A stretch of DNA of 64,000 nucleotides from Photobacterium chitinilyticum (GTDB lineage: Bacteria > Pseudomonadota > Gammaproteobacteria > Enterobacterales > Vibrionaceae). Shown piece after piece: positions 46,414 to 56,516 of this stretch. The stretch's first letter is position 1. Every line of letters begins with the position of its first letter. The notes below the pieces were generated by a model, which was not told the origin of the DNA, ran no database searches, and saw nothing but the letters and a program-made list of their open reading frames with translations. The position numbers were made by a program, and so were the translations under genes. Where the stretch lies: positions 1 through 64,000 of the forward strand of contig NZ_RJLM01000003.1 in NCBI RefSeq assembly GCF_004104355.1, read 5' to 3'.

Positions 46414-48507
46414 GTGTTTAAAACAATTCGAACACGTATTGCTATCAGCGCTGGTATTGCGATGGCATTTACACTAATTATTGCGATGGGTATGACTACA
46501 AGAGCGTTTACTAATGTTAATCAACAAGTTAGTGACAAGGTTAAAATTCAACTTAGTGATGCGACGAACCTTAACTTAAAGGCCACCGCTTCCGAACAAG
46601 GCAAAACCATCGCAAACCAACTGTTTCCAGTTCTTGCCAACCTCAACCAGATACGTTCTATTATTGAACTAAGCGGTGAAAATGCATCTGGTGCAGACAC
46701 CATAGTTAAACAGTTTACTGCCGCACTAGAAGCTCAAGATCGCGCAGTTTTTGCTGGCTACATGGTATGGGAGCAGAAGACTTGGCCAGCAAGCTCTGAA
46801 CTTAATGCCGCTGCGGCAATCAACAGTAAAGGCTACCTTGCACCGTTTTTCTCTCCAAACAGCAACGACAGCTTTGACCCTGTTGCCATGGAAAGCTTTA
46901 GTAACACAAAGCTAAACAGTAATGGCGAACGCACGGATGACTGGCACTTAATGCCATTCGAAACGGGACAAACATTTGTCATGGAACCTTACATGTATCC
47001 AGTACGTGGCAAAGAGGAGCTCATCACAACCATCAGCCAACCTATCATTGTTAATGGTCAAACCGTTGGATCACTGGGTTTCGACTTATCTCTGGCTGAG
47101 CTCCAGGGGCAAAGCGAGGATCTCGCCAGTAATTTATTTAACGGCGAAGGCAATATCATCATAACCTCCTGGAAAGGTGCAGTACTGGCAAACAGTGGTA
47201 CACCTTCTCATGTCGGTAAAAAGGTCGCCAGCGAACTCGCATCGCAATGGTCCGATATCCAGTCATTGGCGCGTCGAGACGGTATAGACCGCATAACGAT
47301 CGGAACCGAAGAATACGCCATCACTTCCGTCGATACTTCTGGCGCACCTTGGATTGTGATGGTGTCTGTGCCAGGTAGCAAGCTTCTCCAGAGCATTTCA
47401 GCATTTGAACGTTGGATCAGCGACCAAAATGACAATGCCATTCAAAAAGGCGTTTTTGCCGGACTGATTGCAGCGATTCTTGGTATTGCTGCTATTGCAG
47501 TCATCGCTAATTCACTCGGTAAGGTACTGTCTAATCTCGTTGAACGATTTAAAGATGTCGCCCATGGTGATGGTGATCTGACTTACCGCCTAGACGTAAA
47601 AGGGCAGGATGAAACAGCTCAGCTAGCCCATTGGTTCAATACTTTTTTAATTCGGTTGCAAGAGACACTCTGCACCGTAAAGCTGACAGCCGATCAAGTT
47701 GACCATAGTGCACTGGAAGGAAGATCAAAAGCCGAAGATTCCAAAACGAAGCTGTTAGATCAAGTCAATGAAGTCAACTCGCTTGCAACCGCAATCAATC
47801 AAATGAGTGCTTCCGCGCAAGAAGTCGCGGGGTCTGCTGTTCAAGCCGCAGCGGCTGCAAGTCAGGTACAATCTAGCAGCATCAGCGGAATGGGCCAAAT
47901 GGACAATACCGCGACGACTGCCGGCGAGCTTGCAATTCGTATCAATGATGCTCAGGGTCAAATCCAAAGCCTCGCCCAGTCCAGCGCTGCCATTCAAGGA
48001 CTGTTGACAGAAATTGGCGGTATTGCTGATCAAACTAACTTACTTGCACTCAATGCTGCCATCGAGGCGGCACGTGCAGGTGAAGCGGGACGAGGCTTTG
48101 CTGTTGTTGCTGATGAAGTACGTAATCTGGCCACCCGAACTCAAACTTCAACTGAAGAGATCCGTTCTATGCTTGGCCGTCTAGAACAAGACACCCAGTC
48201 AATCGTTGTATCAATGCAGCAGAGCCAGCAACAGGCAATGGATACCAAAGAAGAAACACAGGCCGCTCAACATGCTCTTGCAGAAATCAATGATGCAATC
48301 GAAGTCATCAATGACATGAACAACCAGATCGCTTCCGCAGCTGAGGAACAAAGTGCAGTAGCAGAAGAAATCAACCGCAATGTTGTCGTTATCAATGATA
48401 CCGCCACGGATGTTATGGATAGCATGAGTTCTTCACTCATAACCAGTGAAGAACTCGCAGAGAAAGCAACTGATCTTCATAAAGAGCTAAATAAGTTTAA
48501 AACCTAA
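46414..48507 (+). CDS. Methyl-accepting chemotaxis protein with Cache sensor domain
   Basis: The GTG start at 46414 is preceded by AAAGGA about seven bases away. The 697-residue receptor has a first membrane helix (about 8-30), a large double-Cache-like periplasmic domain (about 35-340, with [14 protein letters not shown] and [18 protein letters not shown]), a second helix (about 345-365), HAMP, and the signalling domain with [20 protein letters not shown] and [16 protein letters not shown]. Cache receptors of this group often sense amino acids or other small acids. A hairpin terminator follows. It is a different receptor type from the tandem pair 10 kb away. Confidence 0.94.
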   Translation: MFKTIRTRIAISAGIAMAFTLIIAMGMTTRAFTNVNQQVSDKVKIQLSDATNLNLKATASEQGKTIANQLFPVLANLNQIRSIIELSGENASGADTIVKQFTAALEAQDRAVFAGYMVWEQKTWPASSELNAAAAINSKGYLAPFFSPNSNDSFDPVAMESFSNTKLNSNGERTDDWHLMPFETGQTFVMEPYMYPVRGKEELITTISQPIIVNGQTVGSLGFDLSLAELQGQSEDLASNLFNGEGNIIITSWKGAVLANSGTPSHVGKKVASELASQWSDIQSLARRDGIDRITIGTEEYAITSVDTSGAPWIVMVSVPGSKLLQSISAFERWISDQNDNAIQKGVFAGLIAAILGIAAIAVIANSLGKVLSNLVERFKDVAHGDGDLTYRLDVKGQDETAQLAHWFNTFLIRLQETLCTVKLTADQVDHSALEGRSKAEDSKTKLLDQVNEVNSLATAINQMSASAQEVAGSAVQAAAAASQVQSSSISGMGQMDNTATTAGELAIRINDAQGQIQSLAQSSAAIQGLLTEIGGIADQTNLLALNAAIEAARAGEAGRGFAVVADEVRNLATRTQTSTEEIRSMLGRLEQDTQSIVVSMQQSQQQAMDTKEETQAAQHALAEINDAIEVINDMNNQIASAAEEQSAVAEEINRNVVVINDTATDVMDSMSSSLITSEELAEKATDLHKELNKFKT

Positions 48508-48539
48508 ATCTCTGTATCAAAAATTTAATCTATTCATCA

Positions 48540-48572
48540 AAGCGGCCAATTATTATTGGTCGCTTTCTTATC
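48540..48572 (+). terminator. Terminator after the Cache chemoreceptor gene
   Basis: AAGCGGCCAAT and ATTGGTCGCTT form an 11-base stem (one G-T pair) with a short loop, followed by TCTTAT. Confidence 0.75.
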
Positions 48573-48731
48573 TAACTCGCCACCCAGAAACTTAAAATTA
48601 TTTTTGCCGTTTCAGATAATATAGAATTATTCCCCACCCTATAATAAAGCCCGTTTCTTTGTTCCTGGCATAAACCAAAGAACAAAGATCCGCTTATCGC
48701 ATGATTCATACGGCTGATATTGGTAATGACA

Positions 48732-49289
48732 TTACAACTCGAGTTTTTTAATTAATTCCTCTAATGACTCCGATGGTGTTTTAGCGAAGGTATCAATCCT
48801 AATCACTGCTTCCTCCCACTTATCATAGTGCCTATTCTGTACCTGCTGCCAACTCGGAAGTTGCAAGTTCTCGATAGTGCATTCTCGATGGTCGACTCGA
48901 TATTTATGTTCATTTTCATCAGAGCAATACACTTCGATGTTCACATAGTTTGCATTGGTTGCGGTAGCTACTGCTTTCCATTCGGTACGTGTTAGAGCAA
49001 TAGGGTTACATGAGTCAGCTATCACGCTATGAGCTAATTTCAAGTTATCATGAGCCAACCGATAACTTAGCCGATAGCCTTCGCCTTCAACCTTATAATC
49101 ACATAAATCTCTTAAGCCTTGCTCCACAGTATCAATTCGAAGGTAGAACGCGTTTATTTGCTGAGACAGTAGACGTGCTAATGTTGTTTTACCCGAGGCT
49201 GGCAGCCCAGAAAAAATATACAACGTCGGATTAACCATTAGTTTTCTATTCGCTTGGCGAGTTTCCCATGTTTCTTTACTCATTATCAT
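48732..49289 (-). CDS. P-loop kinase-like protein (AAA_33/zeta-toxin-like)
   Basis: The 185-residue product has Walker A GLPASGKT (28-35) at the end of strand FSGL, followed by a helix, then FYLRIDTVEQGLRD and HSVIADSCNPIALTRTEW, which is the layout of small P-loop kinases such as AAA_33, adenylylsulfate kinase-like or zeta-type proteins. A GGAACC lies before the start. The substrate is unknown; similar proteins phosphorylate small sugars, nucleotides or adenylylsulfate. No antitoxin-like partner is seen nearby, so I do not call it a toxin. Confidence 0.75.
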   Translation of the reverse strand: MIMSKETWETRQANRKLMVNPTLYIFSGLPASGKTTLARLLSQQINAFYLRIDTVEQGLRDLCDYKVEGEGYRLSYRLAHDNLKLAHSVIADSCNPIALTRTEWKAVATATNANYVNIEVYCSDENEHKYRVDHRECTIENLQLPSWQQVQNRHYDKWEEAVIRIDTFAKTPSESLEELIKKLEL

Positions 49290-49367
49290 GGTTCCTTATT
49301 AGGCCGTCCAAACAAAAATAGTCAACATGCTTTAATTACATTCAAAGTAATAAACAGAGAGCTCTTG

Positions 49368-49907
49368 CTAGCTTGATTGGGTTATTTTTGCCACTGATAA
49401 TTCAGATATTTTCACACCAAAACTAGATATATTGGGTAGCGTGCAATTGTGATGCTCCCGAATTTGTTGCCCCGTCGCATGATCTTTATCATGTGTCGTG
49501 TGAGCATCAGATACAAGGTCAATCGAATAGCCAAGTCCTGCTGCGCGCCTGGTCGTTGTGTCAACGCAAAATTCTGTTGCATAACCGCAAATAACCAAAT
49601 GTTCGATATCTTCCTGTTTGAGGATACTTTCAAGCTCTGTGCTCAAAAAAGAGTCTGGTGTAGTCTTACGTACAAACTTATCATCAGATTCAACAACTAA
49701 ACCTACTTGTAATTTCCAGCCATCACTTTCAAACTCAATGCTTGTATTAGGTTGCTCATGCTGAATAAAAATAACGGGATGACCACTCGTCCTCGCCCAC
49801 TTTGTTACTAAGTTAATTCGGTCTACAACTTCTTCCGCCTCAAAGGGCTGAGGCATAGGGTCAAATAATACACTCTGAACATCTATTACCAATATTGCTG
49901 TTTTCAT
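49368..49907 (-). CDS. Isochorismatase-family cysteine hydrolase
   Basis: The start at 49907 follows AAAGGAATCTT, giving a 179-residue protein. The cysteine-hydrolase triad is visible: Asp9 in VIDVQ, Lys81 in FVRKTTPDSF, and Cys114 in CGYATEFCVDTTTR. The TPDSFLSTEL segment matches the family around the lysine. Members hydrolyse isochorismate, nicotinamide, N-carbamoyl amides or related compounds, and the actual substrate cannot be read from the sequence. It lies between the P-loop kinase gene and a LysR gene, all on the minus strand but not tightly spaced. Confidence 0.9.
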   Translation of the reverse strand: MKTAILVIDVQSVLFDPMPQPFEAEEVVDRINLVTKWARTSGHPVIFIQHEQPNTSIEFESDGWKLQVGLVVESDDKFVRKTTPDSFLSTELESILKQEDIEHLVICGYATEFCVDTTTRRAAGLGYSIDLVSDAHTTHDKDHATGQQIREHHNCTLPNISSFGVKISELSVAKITQSS

Positions 49908-49994
49908 AAGATTCCTTTTATTACTCTTAAAATCCAAACCAGCTCAAGCGGCTTGAAATTAGACTTGCTAGCCGATATTCGGTGTGCTCCGAGT

Positions 49995-50909
49995 TCAATT
50001 ATTGGATGCTGACTGAGCGACAACTTCGCCAATCCCTTGCCAAAACTGCTCGACGGCTGGACGTGTTGCCCCTTTAGCACGATAACAAACAATATCCAAC
50101 GGGATTGCAAGTTCAGACCTTTCCGGAAAAGCTTGGACTAGTGTGCCTTGCTCCAACTCACTCTCAATGGCATGCAAAGGTGCCCATGCGATCCCCATAC
50201 CACTGACAGCCATTTTAATTAACGACTCGCTCAAGGTGGTTTCAAATACCTGTTCAAGCGGAAGCTGCATTTGCTCCGTTAATGGTGCGACAACATTAAA
50301 CAAAAAGGTATGTTCAGAGTATGCCAGATAAGGATAACTCCCCCCTTGCGGAATGCTTTCTAACAATTCGGGAGAGGCTACTGGGATGATTTTTTCCTTA
50401 AGTACCAAACGTCGTTCTACTTGGTCTTCGAGCAGAAACGAAGGGCGCATCCCCTTGGTGTTATAGGCAAGCAATATATCATTGGAATTATCCAGCAGCG
50501 CCTGAAAATGGTTGTCGATTCCCTGCACAGAAGGATTAAGGGCCAAGTTGAGGCCATCCAACAATACCCCTGCTTCTCGAAACAATCGTGGCATTAGATT
50601 CACCGCGAAAGAATGCAAGCAGACTATGCGAACCGAGTTGTCTGTTTTGAGTGACGCCTGGGAAAAATCTTCTTTGGTAACTTTGATCATTTCGAGCAAA
50701 TTTTCGACATAGGGAACAAACTTTTTGCCATGTTCAGTCAACGTTATCGGGTAAGAGGTACGATCGAATAACGGCACCCCAACCCACAACTCCAAAGCCT
50801 GGATCCGGCGGCTAAAAGCCGACTGGGTAACATGCCTAGCTTTGGCTGCCGCAGAGAAGTTACCTAACTCCATTAGACTCATGAAGTCATCTAACCATTT
50901 GAATTCCAT
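49995..50909 (-). CDS. LysR-family regulator divergent from iadA-dcuC
   Basis: The start MEFKWLDDFMSLMELGNFSA is chosen because it is the standard LysR beginning; the longer ORF adds eight residues. The helix-turn-helix SAAAKARHVTQSAFSRRIQALE and the wing segment LFDRTSYPITLTEHG are clear. The 304-residue protein has a full effector domain. It starts 213 bases from iadA on the opposite strand, the usual geometry of a LysR regulator with its target operon, so it probably controls iadA-dcuC. Its inducer might be a beta-aspartyl peptide or a C4-dicarboxylate; this is inference. Confidence 0.92.
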   Translation of the reverse strand: MEFKWLDDFMSLMELGNFSAAAKARHVTQSAFSRRIQALELWVGVPLFDRTSYPITLTEHGKKFVPYVENLLEMIKVTKEDFSQASLKTDNSVRIVCLHSFAVNLMPRLFREAGVLLDGLNLALNPSVQGIDNHFQALLDNSNDILLAYNTKGMRPSFLLEDQVERRLVLKEKIIPVASPELLESIPQGGSYPYLAYSEHTFLFNVVAPLTEQMQLPLEQVFETTLSESLIKMAVSGMGIAWAPLHAIESELEQGTLVQAFPERSELAIPLDIVCYRAKGATRPAVEQFWQGIGEVVAQSASNN

Positions 50910-51122
50910 GAAAATACCCTCGAACAACAACACCTATGATCTGAGCGAATACTATCATTCAAAATCAGCAATGGAAATCAAAATACTTATATCAATAGTA
51001 GGGGTATGCTCATTCCCGTTGATTGGAAGCCTTACTTAACAGAGCTTTTTTTCATCATATTACGATGTGTTTCAATACGTGCAACAAGCAACGATTATCC
51101 AAAACAATACGAAGAGGAAATC

Positions 51123-52259
51123 ATGTTTACCCTACTAAAAAATACCAACCTCTATAGCCCGGAGCATATTGGCAAGGCCGATATTTTGCTCAGCCAGGGC
51201 AAAGTCCTGGCGATAGAGCCAGATCTGAATATCTGCGGATTGAGTGAAGTAACAACCATAGATTGTCGAGGGAAAACCGTCTCCCCGGGCCTGATTGACC
51301 AGCATCTCCATCTTACCGGTGGCGGCGGTGAAGCTGGCTTTGCCAGCAGGACACCCCAGGTTACACTGACGAAGTTGATCCAGGCTGGAACCACTACCGC
51401 TGTCGGAGTGCTAGGTACAGACGGGATCTCCCGTTCACCACGGGATCTGTACGCCAAGGCTGCAGCACTGTCCGAGGAAGGTATCAGTGCTTTTATGCAC
51501 ACTGGATCCTATGAGGTTCCGACCAAAACGATTACCGGTTCTATCCGCGACGATCTCGCTTTCATTCCTGCCGTACTCGGGGTAAAAGTCGCTCTGGCAG
51601 ATCATCGGTGTTCTTTCCCTACCACCCAGGAACTGGCCCGGATTGTCTCTGATATTCGAATTGCCAGCCTGCTATCAGGAAAGCGAGGCTTACTGCATGT
51701 CCACATGGGCAGTTTGCCGCAGCCGTTTGCCCAGATCAACGAACTGCTTGATATGGGACTGCCAATTCATCACTTCTCCCCAACCCATGTAGCCCGTACC
51801 GAAAGCCTATTTGACGAAGCAATAGGATTTGCTCTGCGTGGCGGCAGTATCGATATTACCTCCGGCGGCAGCCGATTTACCCAACCCGAACAGGCAGCCA
51901 AACTGGCACTCGAATCAGGTGTCGCAGCCAACCTGATCACCGTCAGCTCTGACGGCAATGGCAGCTTGCCAAAATTTAACTCACAAGGAGAGCTCACCGG
52001 CTTAGCTGCTGCCAGCGTCGATAGCAATCTTTTATTGCTGCCAAAACTGATCGATCAGGGAATAGCTCCGCAGCAGGCTATTGCCTTAATGACAGCCAAC
52101 GTTGCCGACTCGCTCGGAATCAACAAAGGTCGCATTCAGCTTGGCCGAGATGCCGACCTCTGTATCTTCAACGATGACTTCAGCCTACACGGCGTGATTG
52201 CCAAAGGTAAGACATTACTGCTCGACAACGAACTTCTGGTAATCGGTAACTTCGAGTAA
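51123..52259 (+). CDS. iadA: Beta-aspartyl-peptidase (isoaspartyl dipeptidase) IadA
   Basis: GAGGAA precedes this ATG, and the 378-residue product is close to the E. coli IadA length. It hydrolyses beta-L-aspartyl dipeptides, which arise from damaged proteins. The two-zinc site shows in QHLHLTGGGGE (first HxH), the bridging carboxylated lysine in VLGVKVALADHR, HVHMG and HFSPTH, and the catalytic aspartate in SSDGNGSLPKFN. The gene is followed seven bases later by dcuC, so the pair is an operon. The released aspartate could be handled by the adjacent C4-dicarboxylate carrier. Confidence 0.95.
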   Translation: MFTLLKNTNLYSPEHIGKADILLSQGKVLAIEPDLNICGLSEVTTIDCRGKTVSPGLIDQHLHLTGGGGEAGFASRTPQVTLTKLIQAGTTTAVGVLGTDGISRSPRDLYAKAAALSEEGISAFMHTGSYEVPTKTITGSIRDDLAFIPAVLGVKVALADHRCSFPTTQELARIVSDIRIASLLSGKRGLLHVHMGSLPQPFAQINELLDMGLPIHHFSPTHVARTESLFDEAIGFALRGGSIDITSGGSRFTQPEQAAKLALESGVAANLITVSSDGNGSLPKFNSQGELTGLAAASVDSNLLLLPKLIDQGIAPQQAIALMTANVADSLGINKGRIQLGRDADLCIFNDDFSLHGVIAKGKTLLLDNELLVIGNFE

Positions 52260-52266
52260 AGGACTA

Positions 52267-53733
52267 ATGATGAGTTTACTTATTGCTTTGATCGGACTGG
52301 TATTTGCCGGTCGACTGATCCTGAAAAACTATAATCCTCAGGCCGTACTGTTTCTTACCGGTATTGCCATGATGACCATTGCCATTTTTACCAACAACGC
52401 CGTGTTTGTCGATAAATCAACTGGCTGGATCGGCTTTGATATCTTCGAATATATTCGCAACACCTTCAGTAACCGAGCCGGTGGGCTTGGCCTTAAGATC
52501 ATGCTGATTGGCGGCTTTGCTATGTTCATGTCGGCTATTGGTGCCAGTCAAGTCATGGTTAAGGTAGCAGCCAAGCCGTTAATGAAACTGAATTCGCCTT
52601 ACCTGATGCTTGCCATGGCCTTCATCTTGGGGCAATCACTGTCACTGTTCATTTCCAGTGCAACTGGGCTAGGTCTGCTACTGATGGCCACACTCTATCC
52701 AGTACTGATCCGTCTAGGCTGCAGTAAAGCCGCTGTTGCCGCTGTACTCGCCAGTACATGTGCCATTGAGTTCGGGCCAGGATCAGGTAACTCTATTCTT
52801 GCCGCTCAAACTGCTGGGGTAGACATTACCGAGTTCTTTATTAACGAACAGTTACCGGTGATCAGTATTTTGATTGTGGCGGTTGCCGCTATTCACGCTC
52901 TGGTACAACGGTACTTTGACGGCAAGCTGGATCAAGCCGAGCAGTCTGTCCAATTACAGGGCGAGAAACAGGATACCGAAGCGGGTGCGCCACTTTACTA
53001 TCTGCTGCTGCCCATGTTGCCGCTGTTTTTTATGCTGACATTCAGCAAAATGGGAGTAGGCACGATCAAGGTTGGCATGGCCACTGCGATTCTACTGAGC
53101 CTTTTTATCAGCCTGGTCTGTGAATATATCCGCCTAAAGCAAGCCAAACCCGTATTTGGAAAGCTACAGGGGATCTTCAATGATATGGGAAAGGTCTTTG
53201 CTACTGTGGTCACCCTGATAATCGCAGGTCAAACTTTCGCTATGGGACTAAAATCTATCGGAGCTATCGACGCCCTTTTAAACATGGCGAGCAGTGCCGG
53301 CTTTTCCGCCAGTGTTATTGTACTTTTTATGGCTGTACTGACCTTTTCAATTTCGGCCCTGATGGGTTCGGGTAATGCAGCGTTCTTCTCCTTTGCTCCT
53401 ATGGTGCCGCAAATTGCAGAGAAAATCGGTACTAATGTCACCGATATGATCCTCCCTATCCAGTTATCGGCAGGCTTTGGTCGAACTATATCCCCGATTG
53501 CCGGGGTGATCATCGCTGTAGCCGGTATTTCTGGTTTGTCACCTTTTGATATTGTCCGCCGTACCCTCATACCAATGCTGAGCGGTTGGTTAATCATGCT
53601 GGTAATTACCTTTACCCGTAGTGGCCAGATAATGCAATTACTTCCCTTCCTGATAGGTATCGTCGTGCTGGTAGCAATAATAACTCTTATTATAAAAAAA
53701 AGGTCAGGACAACAAATCACCAGCGACGCTTAA
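52267..53733 (+). CDS. dcuC: C4-dicarboxylate transporter DcuC-like
   Basis: The 488-residue inner-membrane protein has about 12 to 14 hydrophobic segments and the DcuC family features, including SATGLGLLLMATLYPVLI and GPGSGNSILAAQTAG, with GSGNAAFFSFAPMVP in the second half. DcuC carries fumarate, succinate and related C4 acids, mainly in exchange or efflux. Pairing with iadA suggests uptake or export of aspartate-derived acids; DcuC-like carriers are also found with peptidases in other bacteria. The start is taken at the first of two adjacent ATGs. Confidence 0.9.
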   Translation: MMSLLIALIGLVFAGRLILKNYNPQAVLFLTGIAMMTIAIFTNNAVFVDKSTGWIGFDIFEYIRNTFSNRAGGLGLKIMLIGGFAMFMSAIGASQVMVKVAAKPLMKLNSPYLMLAMAFILGQSLSLFISSATGLGLLLMATLYPVLIRLGCSKAAVAAVLASTCAIEFGPGSGNSILAAQTAGVDITEFFINEQLPVISILIVAVAAIHALVQRYFDGKLDQAEQSVQLQGEKQDTEAGAPLYYLLLPMLPLFFMLTFSKMGVGTIKVGMATAILLSLFISLVCEYIRLKQAKPVFGKLQGIFNDMGKVFATVVTLIIAGQTFAMGLKSIGAIDALLNMASSAGFSASVIVLFMAVLTFSISALMGSGNAAFFSFAPMVPQIAEKIGTNVTDMILPIQLSAGFGRTISPIAGVIIAVAGISGLSPFDIVRRTLIPMLSGWLIMLVITFTRSGQIMQLLPFLIGIVVLVAIITLIIKKRSGQQITSDA

Positions 53734-53779
53734 TAATATTAAGAAACAAAACTAAGTTTGCGGGCCATATTTGTCCATT

Positions 53780-53817
53780 AAAAAAAGGGCTAGGCATACA
53801 ATGCCTAGCCCTTTTTC
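53780..53817. terminator. Bidirectional terminator between dcuC and add
   Basis: AAGGGCTAGGCAT and ATGCCTAGCCCTT form a perfect 13-base stem with a three-base loop, flanked by A6 on the left and T5 on the right. Confidence 0.95.
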
Positions 53818-53829
53818 AATCCTTCAGAA

Positions 53830-54825
53830 TTATTCTGCGAACTGTAGCAGGTGTTGCTTCACTGCATCAGACGCGAATGAATGCTCGACACTAACTTTGT
53901 AGATAGCAAAGTAATCTTCGCGGCTTAGGTCGAACTCTTCCACAACCTTGCGAACTTCATCAGTCATCGTTGTGTTAGACACAGTCCGGTTATCAGTATT
54001 GATGGTGATCAATACGCCATCTTTATGGAAAGCTTTAATCGGATGGCTACTCAGGTTGTCAACGGCCTTCGTCTGGATATTGCTGCTAGGGCAGGTTTCT
54101 AATGCCACAGCTTCATTCTTAACTAGAGCATACGCTTCTGGGTGGCCTTTGATATGAATACCGTGACCAATACGCTCCGCACCTAATAGTGATACCGCAT
54201 CATGCACATTTTGACCATCTCCTTGCTCACCGGCATGGATAGTGACTCGGTATCCCTTCTCAATAGCATACTTAGCATATGGAATGAACTCATGACAAAA
54301 ACCCGAGACTTCACTGCCGGCCAAATCGAAAGCAACGACACCGTCATTCAGATACTTTGCACCCGCATCAATAACTTCGTTAATACGATCTTTCGGCATT
54401 GTTCTCAGTATCGACAGGATATAGTTGCCTTTAATGTCATACTGTTCTTCAGCTTTCTTCATCCCTTTAACAACGCTACCGATGATCTGGTCAAAAGTTA
54501 GGCCGTTTTGCAAGTGAAGCATAGGACCGAAGCGCACTTCCAAATACTTGACGTTCTCTTTGGCTGCGTCTTCAAATACCTCAAATGAAATACGCTCAAG
54601 GCCTGCTTCTGTTTGCATAACAGATAGCGGCAGCTCGAAACGCATCAGGTACTCATCAAGGTTTTGACATGTCTCTGGCGCGACCATCAGTGATTTAATT
54701 TCACTAATATCTTCACTTGGTAGGGTTAAGTTTTGCTGGTGTGCAAGATCAATAATAGTTTGCGGACGAACGCTACCATCCAGGTGGCAATGAAGATCGA
54801 TCTTGGGCAGGTTGAAGTAGTTCAT
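53830..54825 (-). CDS. add: Adenosine deaminase
   Basis: The 331-residue product converts adenosine and deoxyadenosine to inosine and deoxyinosine in purine salvage. The zinc ligands DLHCHLDGS (His12, His14) open the chain; the substrate-contacting VTIHAGE, the active-site RIGHGIH, and NTDNRTVSN near the C-terminus (with the zinc-ligating aspartate) follow. The length agrees with E. coli Add. It is transcribed toward the terminator shared with dcuC. No signs of truncation are seen. Confidence 0.96.
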   Translation of the reverse strand: MNYFNLPKIDLHCHLDGSVRPQTIIDLAHQQNLTLPSEDISEIKSLMVAPETCQNLDEYLMRFELPLSVMQTEAGLERISFEVFEDAAKENVKYLEVRFGPMLHLQNGLTFDQIIGSVVKGMKKAEEQYDIKGNYILSILRTMPKDRINEVIDAGAKYLNDGVVAFDLAGSEVSGFCHEFIPYAKYAIEKGYRVTIHAGEQGDGQNVHDAVSLLGAERIGHGIHIKGHPEAYALVKNEAVALETCPSSNIQTKAVDNLSSHPIKAFHKDGVLITINTDNRTVSNTTMTDEVRKVVEEFDLSREDYFAIYKVSVEHSFASDAVKQHLLQFAE

Positions 54826-55032
54826 GAGTCTCTACCTTTATTAAAATGGTACATAAAGTTACAGACTTCATAATCAAGAGTTTAAGGCTCTTGGTAGAAA
54901 CTCCCAAACCATATCATTGGGATTATACGAAGCAAGTTGGCTGAGGAGTCTATCATTGTGATTAACGCCCTGCAATCCATACGGTTAGCGTATCGATTAC
55001 AGTCAAAATGAACATTCTTGCTACAGAGGAAA

Positions 55033-55078
55033 GAGCCCTATGCGATAGCAGCAACTACGCCGCTATTGAATAGGACTC
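55033..55078 (-). promoter_or_regulatory. Hairpin at the 3' end of arfA with the stop codon in the loop
   Basis: On the minus strand CCTAT and ATAGC pair with GCTAT and ATAGG across a three-base internal loop, extended by GAG/CTC. The arfA TAG stop lies in the terminal loop. In E. coli a hairpin at this place is cut by RNase III or acts as a terminator, giving a nonstop arfA message that is normally destroyed through trans-translation. The T-rich CTCTTTCCTCT that follows agrees with a terminator role. Confidence 0.75.
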
Positions 55079-55279
55079 TCGTCCTCCGTGCTTACCCTTG
55101 CGCTGAAAACTACCCTTCCCTTTTTTCGCCTTCGCTACTCGGGTTCGAAATAACTTGCTCGTCACTGCTGCCTTCAGGGCATTGTCTTGAATTGTGCCGC
55201 GACCTAGCTCCGTTTGTAGCTCACTCTGCTCAGCTAACTGGACATTGTCCACCAGCTGCAACTTCTTTTTTCTTGCCAT
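55055..55279 (-). CDS. arfA: Alternative ribosome-rescue factor ArfA
   Basis: The 74-residue basic protein matches ArfA, which rescues ribosomes stalled on nonstop messages by recruiting release factor 2. The core GRGTIQDNALKAAVTSKLF and the basic KKGKGSFQRKGKHGGRES align with the functional part of E. coli ArfA, while the N-terminal 25 residues are an extra. The protein ends a short way after the KGKHG motif. The hairpin over the stop codon suggests the E. coli-type control, in which ArfA is made mainly when trans-translation fails. Confidence 0.92.
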   Translation of the reverse strand: MARKKKLQLVDNVQLAEQSELQTELGRGTIQDNALKAAVTSKLFRTRVAKAKKGKGSFQRKGKHGGRESYSIAA

Positions 55280-55403
55280 TGTTTAATTCCTTCGATAATC
55301 AATTATTGTCGAGATAGCGATAAAGTCCAGCCACCTCTGGGTGTAAATATTACCGCCGAAGAGGCAAAGAAGCAAAAAAGGAAAGCGACTACTAGCTAAA
55401 GGC

Positions 55404-56516
55404 TCACTCCATATGCTTTCTATAGAGCTCTAAGAATTCAAGTACGATTTCCCTCGCGACCTTCGTTTCGCAATTGGTTAAAAAAACCATTCCCGTTTGA
55501 GTGATCCGATTAAAAACCATCTCCGTCCTGATCCCTTTAACCCATCCCCCGTGGTGAACAAACCCCGTGATCCCTTTGTAGTCAAAAGTACGCCAGCCCA
55601 AACCGTAATACACGTTGCTTAGCTTGGCCCGATAACGGTACTGATTCGCTCTGATATGGGGTTTATGCATAATTTCCAATGCCGATGAACGCAACACAGA
55701 AGGGTTATGACCAAATTGTGCCAACATCCACTTTGCCAGATCTTGGGCACTGGCATTCACCCCGGCAGCAGCCGGAACCTTATAGTAGTAAGGAGCTGGT
55801 TTTACAGCTGCATAGCCTGACTTAACTTTGACGTGCGGAACAACTCTATTCGGAGTCTGCACGAACTCATCCAGCCCGTATGATGCATGGTCCATTTTCA
55901 ACGGGATAAATACCTGTTCTTTGACCAAGGTAGGAAAATCCTTTCCAGAAGCCTGTGCTAACATATCCGCACTTAGGTTATACACCACGTTTTGATAGCC
56001 GTAACAATTTCCGGGTTCACAAACAAACTTCACTCGTTTAAGCGCCCGAAGTATCCGAGTATAGCGAACATTATCTTCAAGCATATCCGAATAGGCCTGA
56101 GGTACCAGCCCACTGGTGTGTGACAGCAGATGCCTCAATGTGACATTCTTACCAAGATCCGGATCACTGAACTCAATGTTATCGAGATAAGGCACCACAT
56201 GGGTATCCCACTCAATAAGTCCTTTTGAGACCAGTATTGATGTCGCTGCCGAGGCAAATGTTTTTGATATCGATGCGAGAGGAAAGACCGTCGCCGAATT
56301 AATCCTCTTTTTCCCTCCGGCTTTCGTTACCCCATATCCACGCAATAACCGAATATTTCCATCAATTACAATAGCCAACGACGCACCGGGAATGCTCTGT
56401 TTCACCGACTGTTTTACATAGCTGTCGAGTGCAAAAGCTATTTCATCCTTAGGTGCAGAATATCCAGCACCATAAGGCAGCAGGAGAAGAATGACAGGCC
56501 ATAATCTGTACATCAC
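55404..56516 (-). CDS. Exported serine beta-lactamase-fold hydrolase (class C/EstB-like)
   Basis: The 370-residue precursor has a signal peptide (about 1-21) and the penicillin-recognising serine hydrolase fold: SISK (Ser82 nucleophile, Lys85), a Tyr-x-Asn-like motif in YGYQNVVYNLS and the third motif VHHGGW, in which HHGG replaces the KTG of true class C beta-lactamases. The HxGG form is typical of esterases and D-peptidases of this superfamily, so beta-lactam resistance should not be assumed. A cysteine pair in CEPGNC may form a disulfide. It is a single gene. Confidence 0.85.
   Translation of the reverse strand: MMYRLWPVILLLLPYGAGYSAPKDEIAFALDSYVKQSVKQSIPGASLAIVIDGNIRLLRGYGVTKAGGKKRINSATVFPLASISKTFASAATSILVSKGLIEWDTHVVPYLDNIEFSDPDLGKNVTLRHLLSHTSGLVPQAYSDMLEDNVRYTRILRALKRVKFVCEPGNCYGYQNVVYNLSADMLAQASGKDFPTLVKEQVFIPLKMDHASYGLDEFVQTPNRVVPHVKVKSGYAAVKPAPYYYKVPAAAGVNASAQDLAKWMLAQFGHNPSVLRSSALEIMHKPHIRANQYRYRAKLSNVYYGLGWRTFDYKGITGFVHHGGWVKGIRTEMVFNRITQTGMVFLTNCETKVAREIVLEFLELYRKHME

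Noticed and set aside
48732-49289. Reading the P-loop kinase as a zeta-type toxin
   Set aside because: No antitoxin gene next to it and no clear UDP-sugar-binding motif.
55404-56516. Reading the serine hydrolase as an AmpC beta-lactamase
   Set aside because: The third motif is HHGG rather than KTG, which fits esterases or D-peptidases better.
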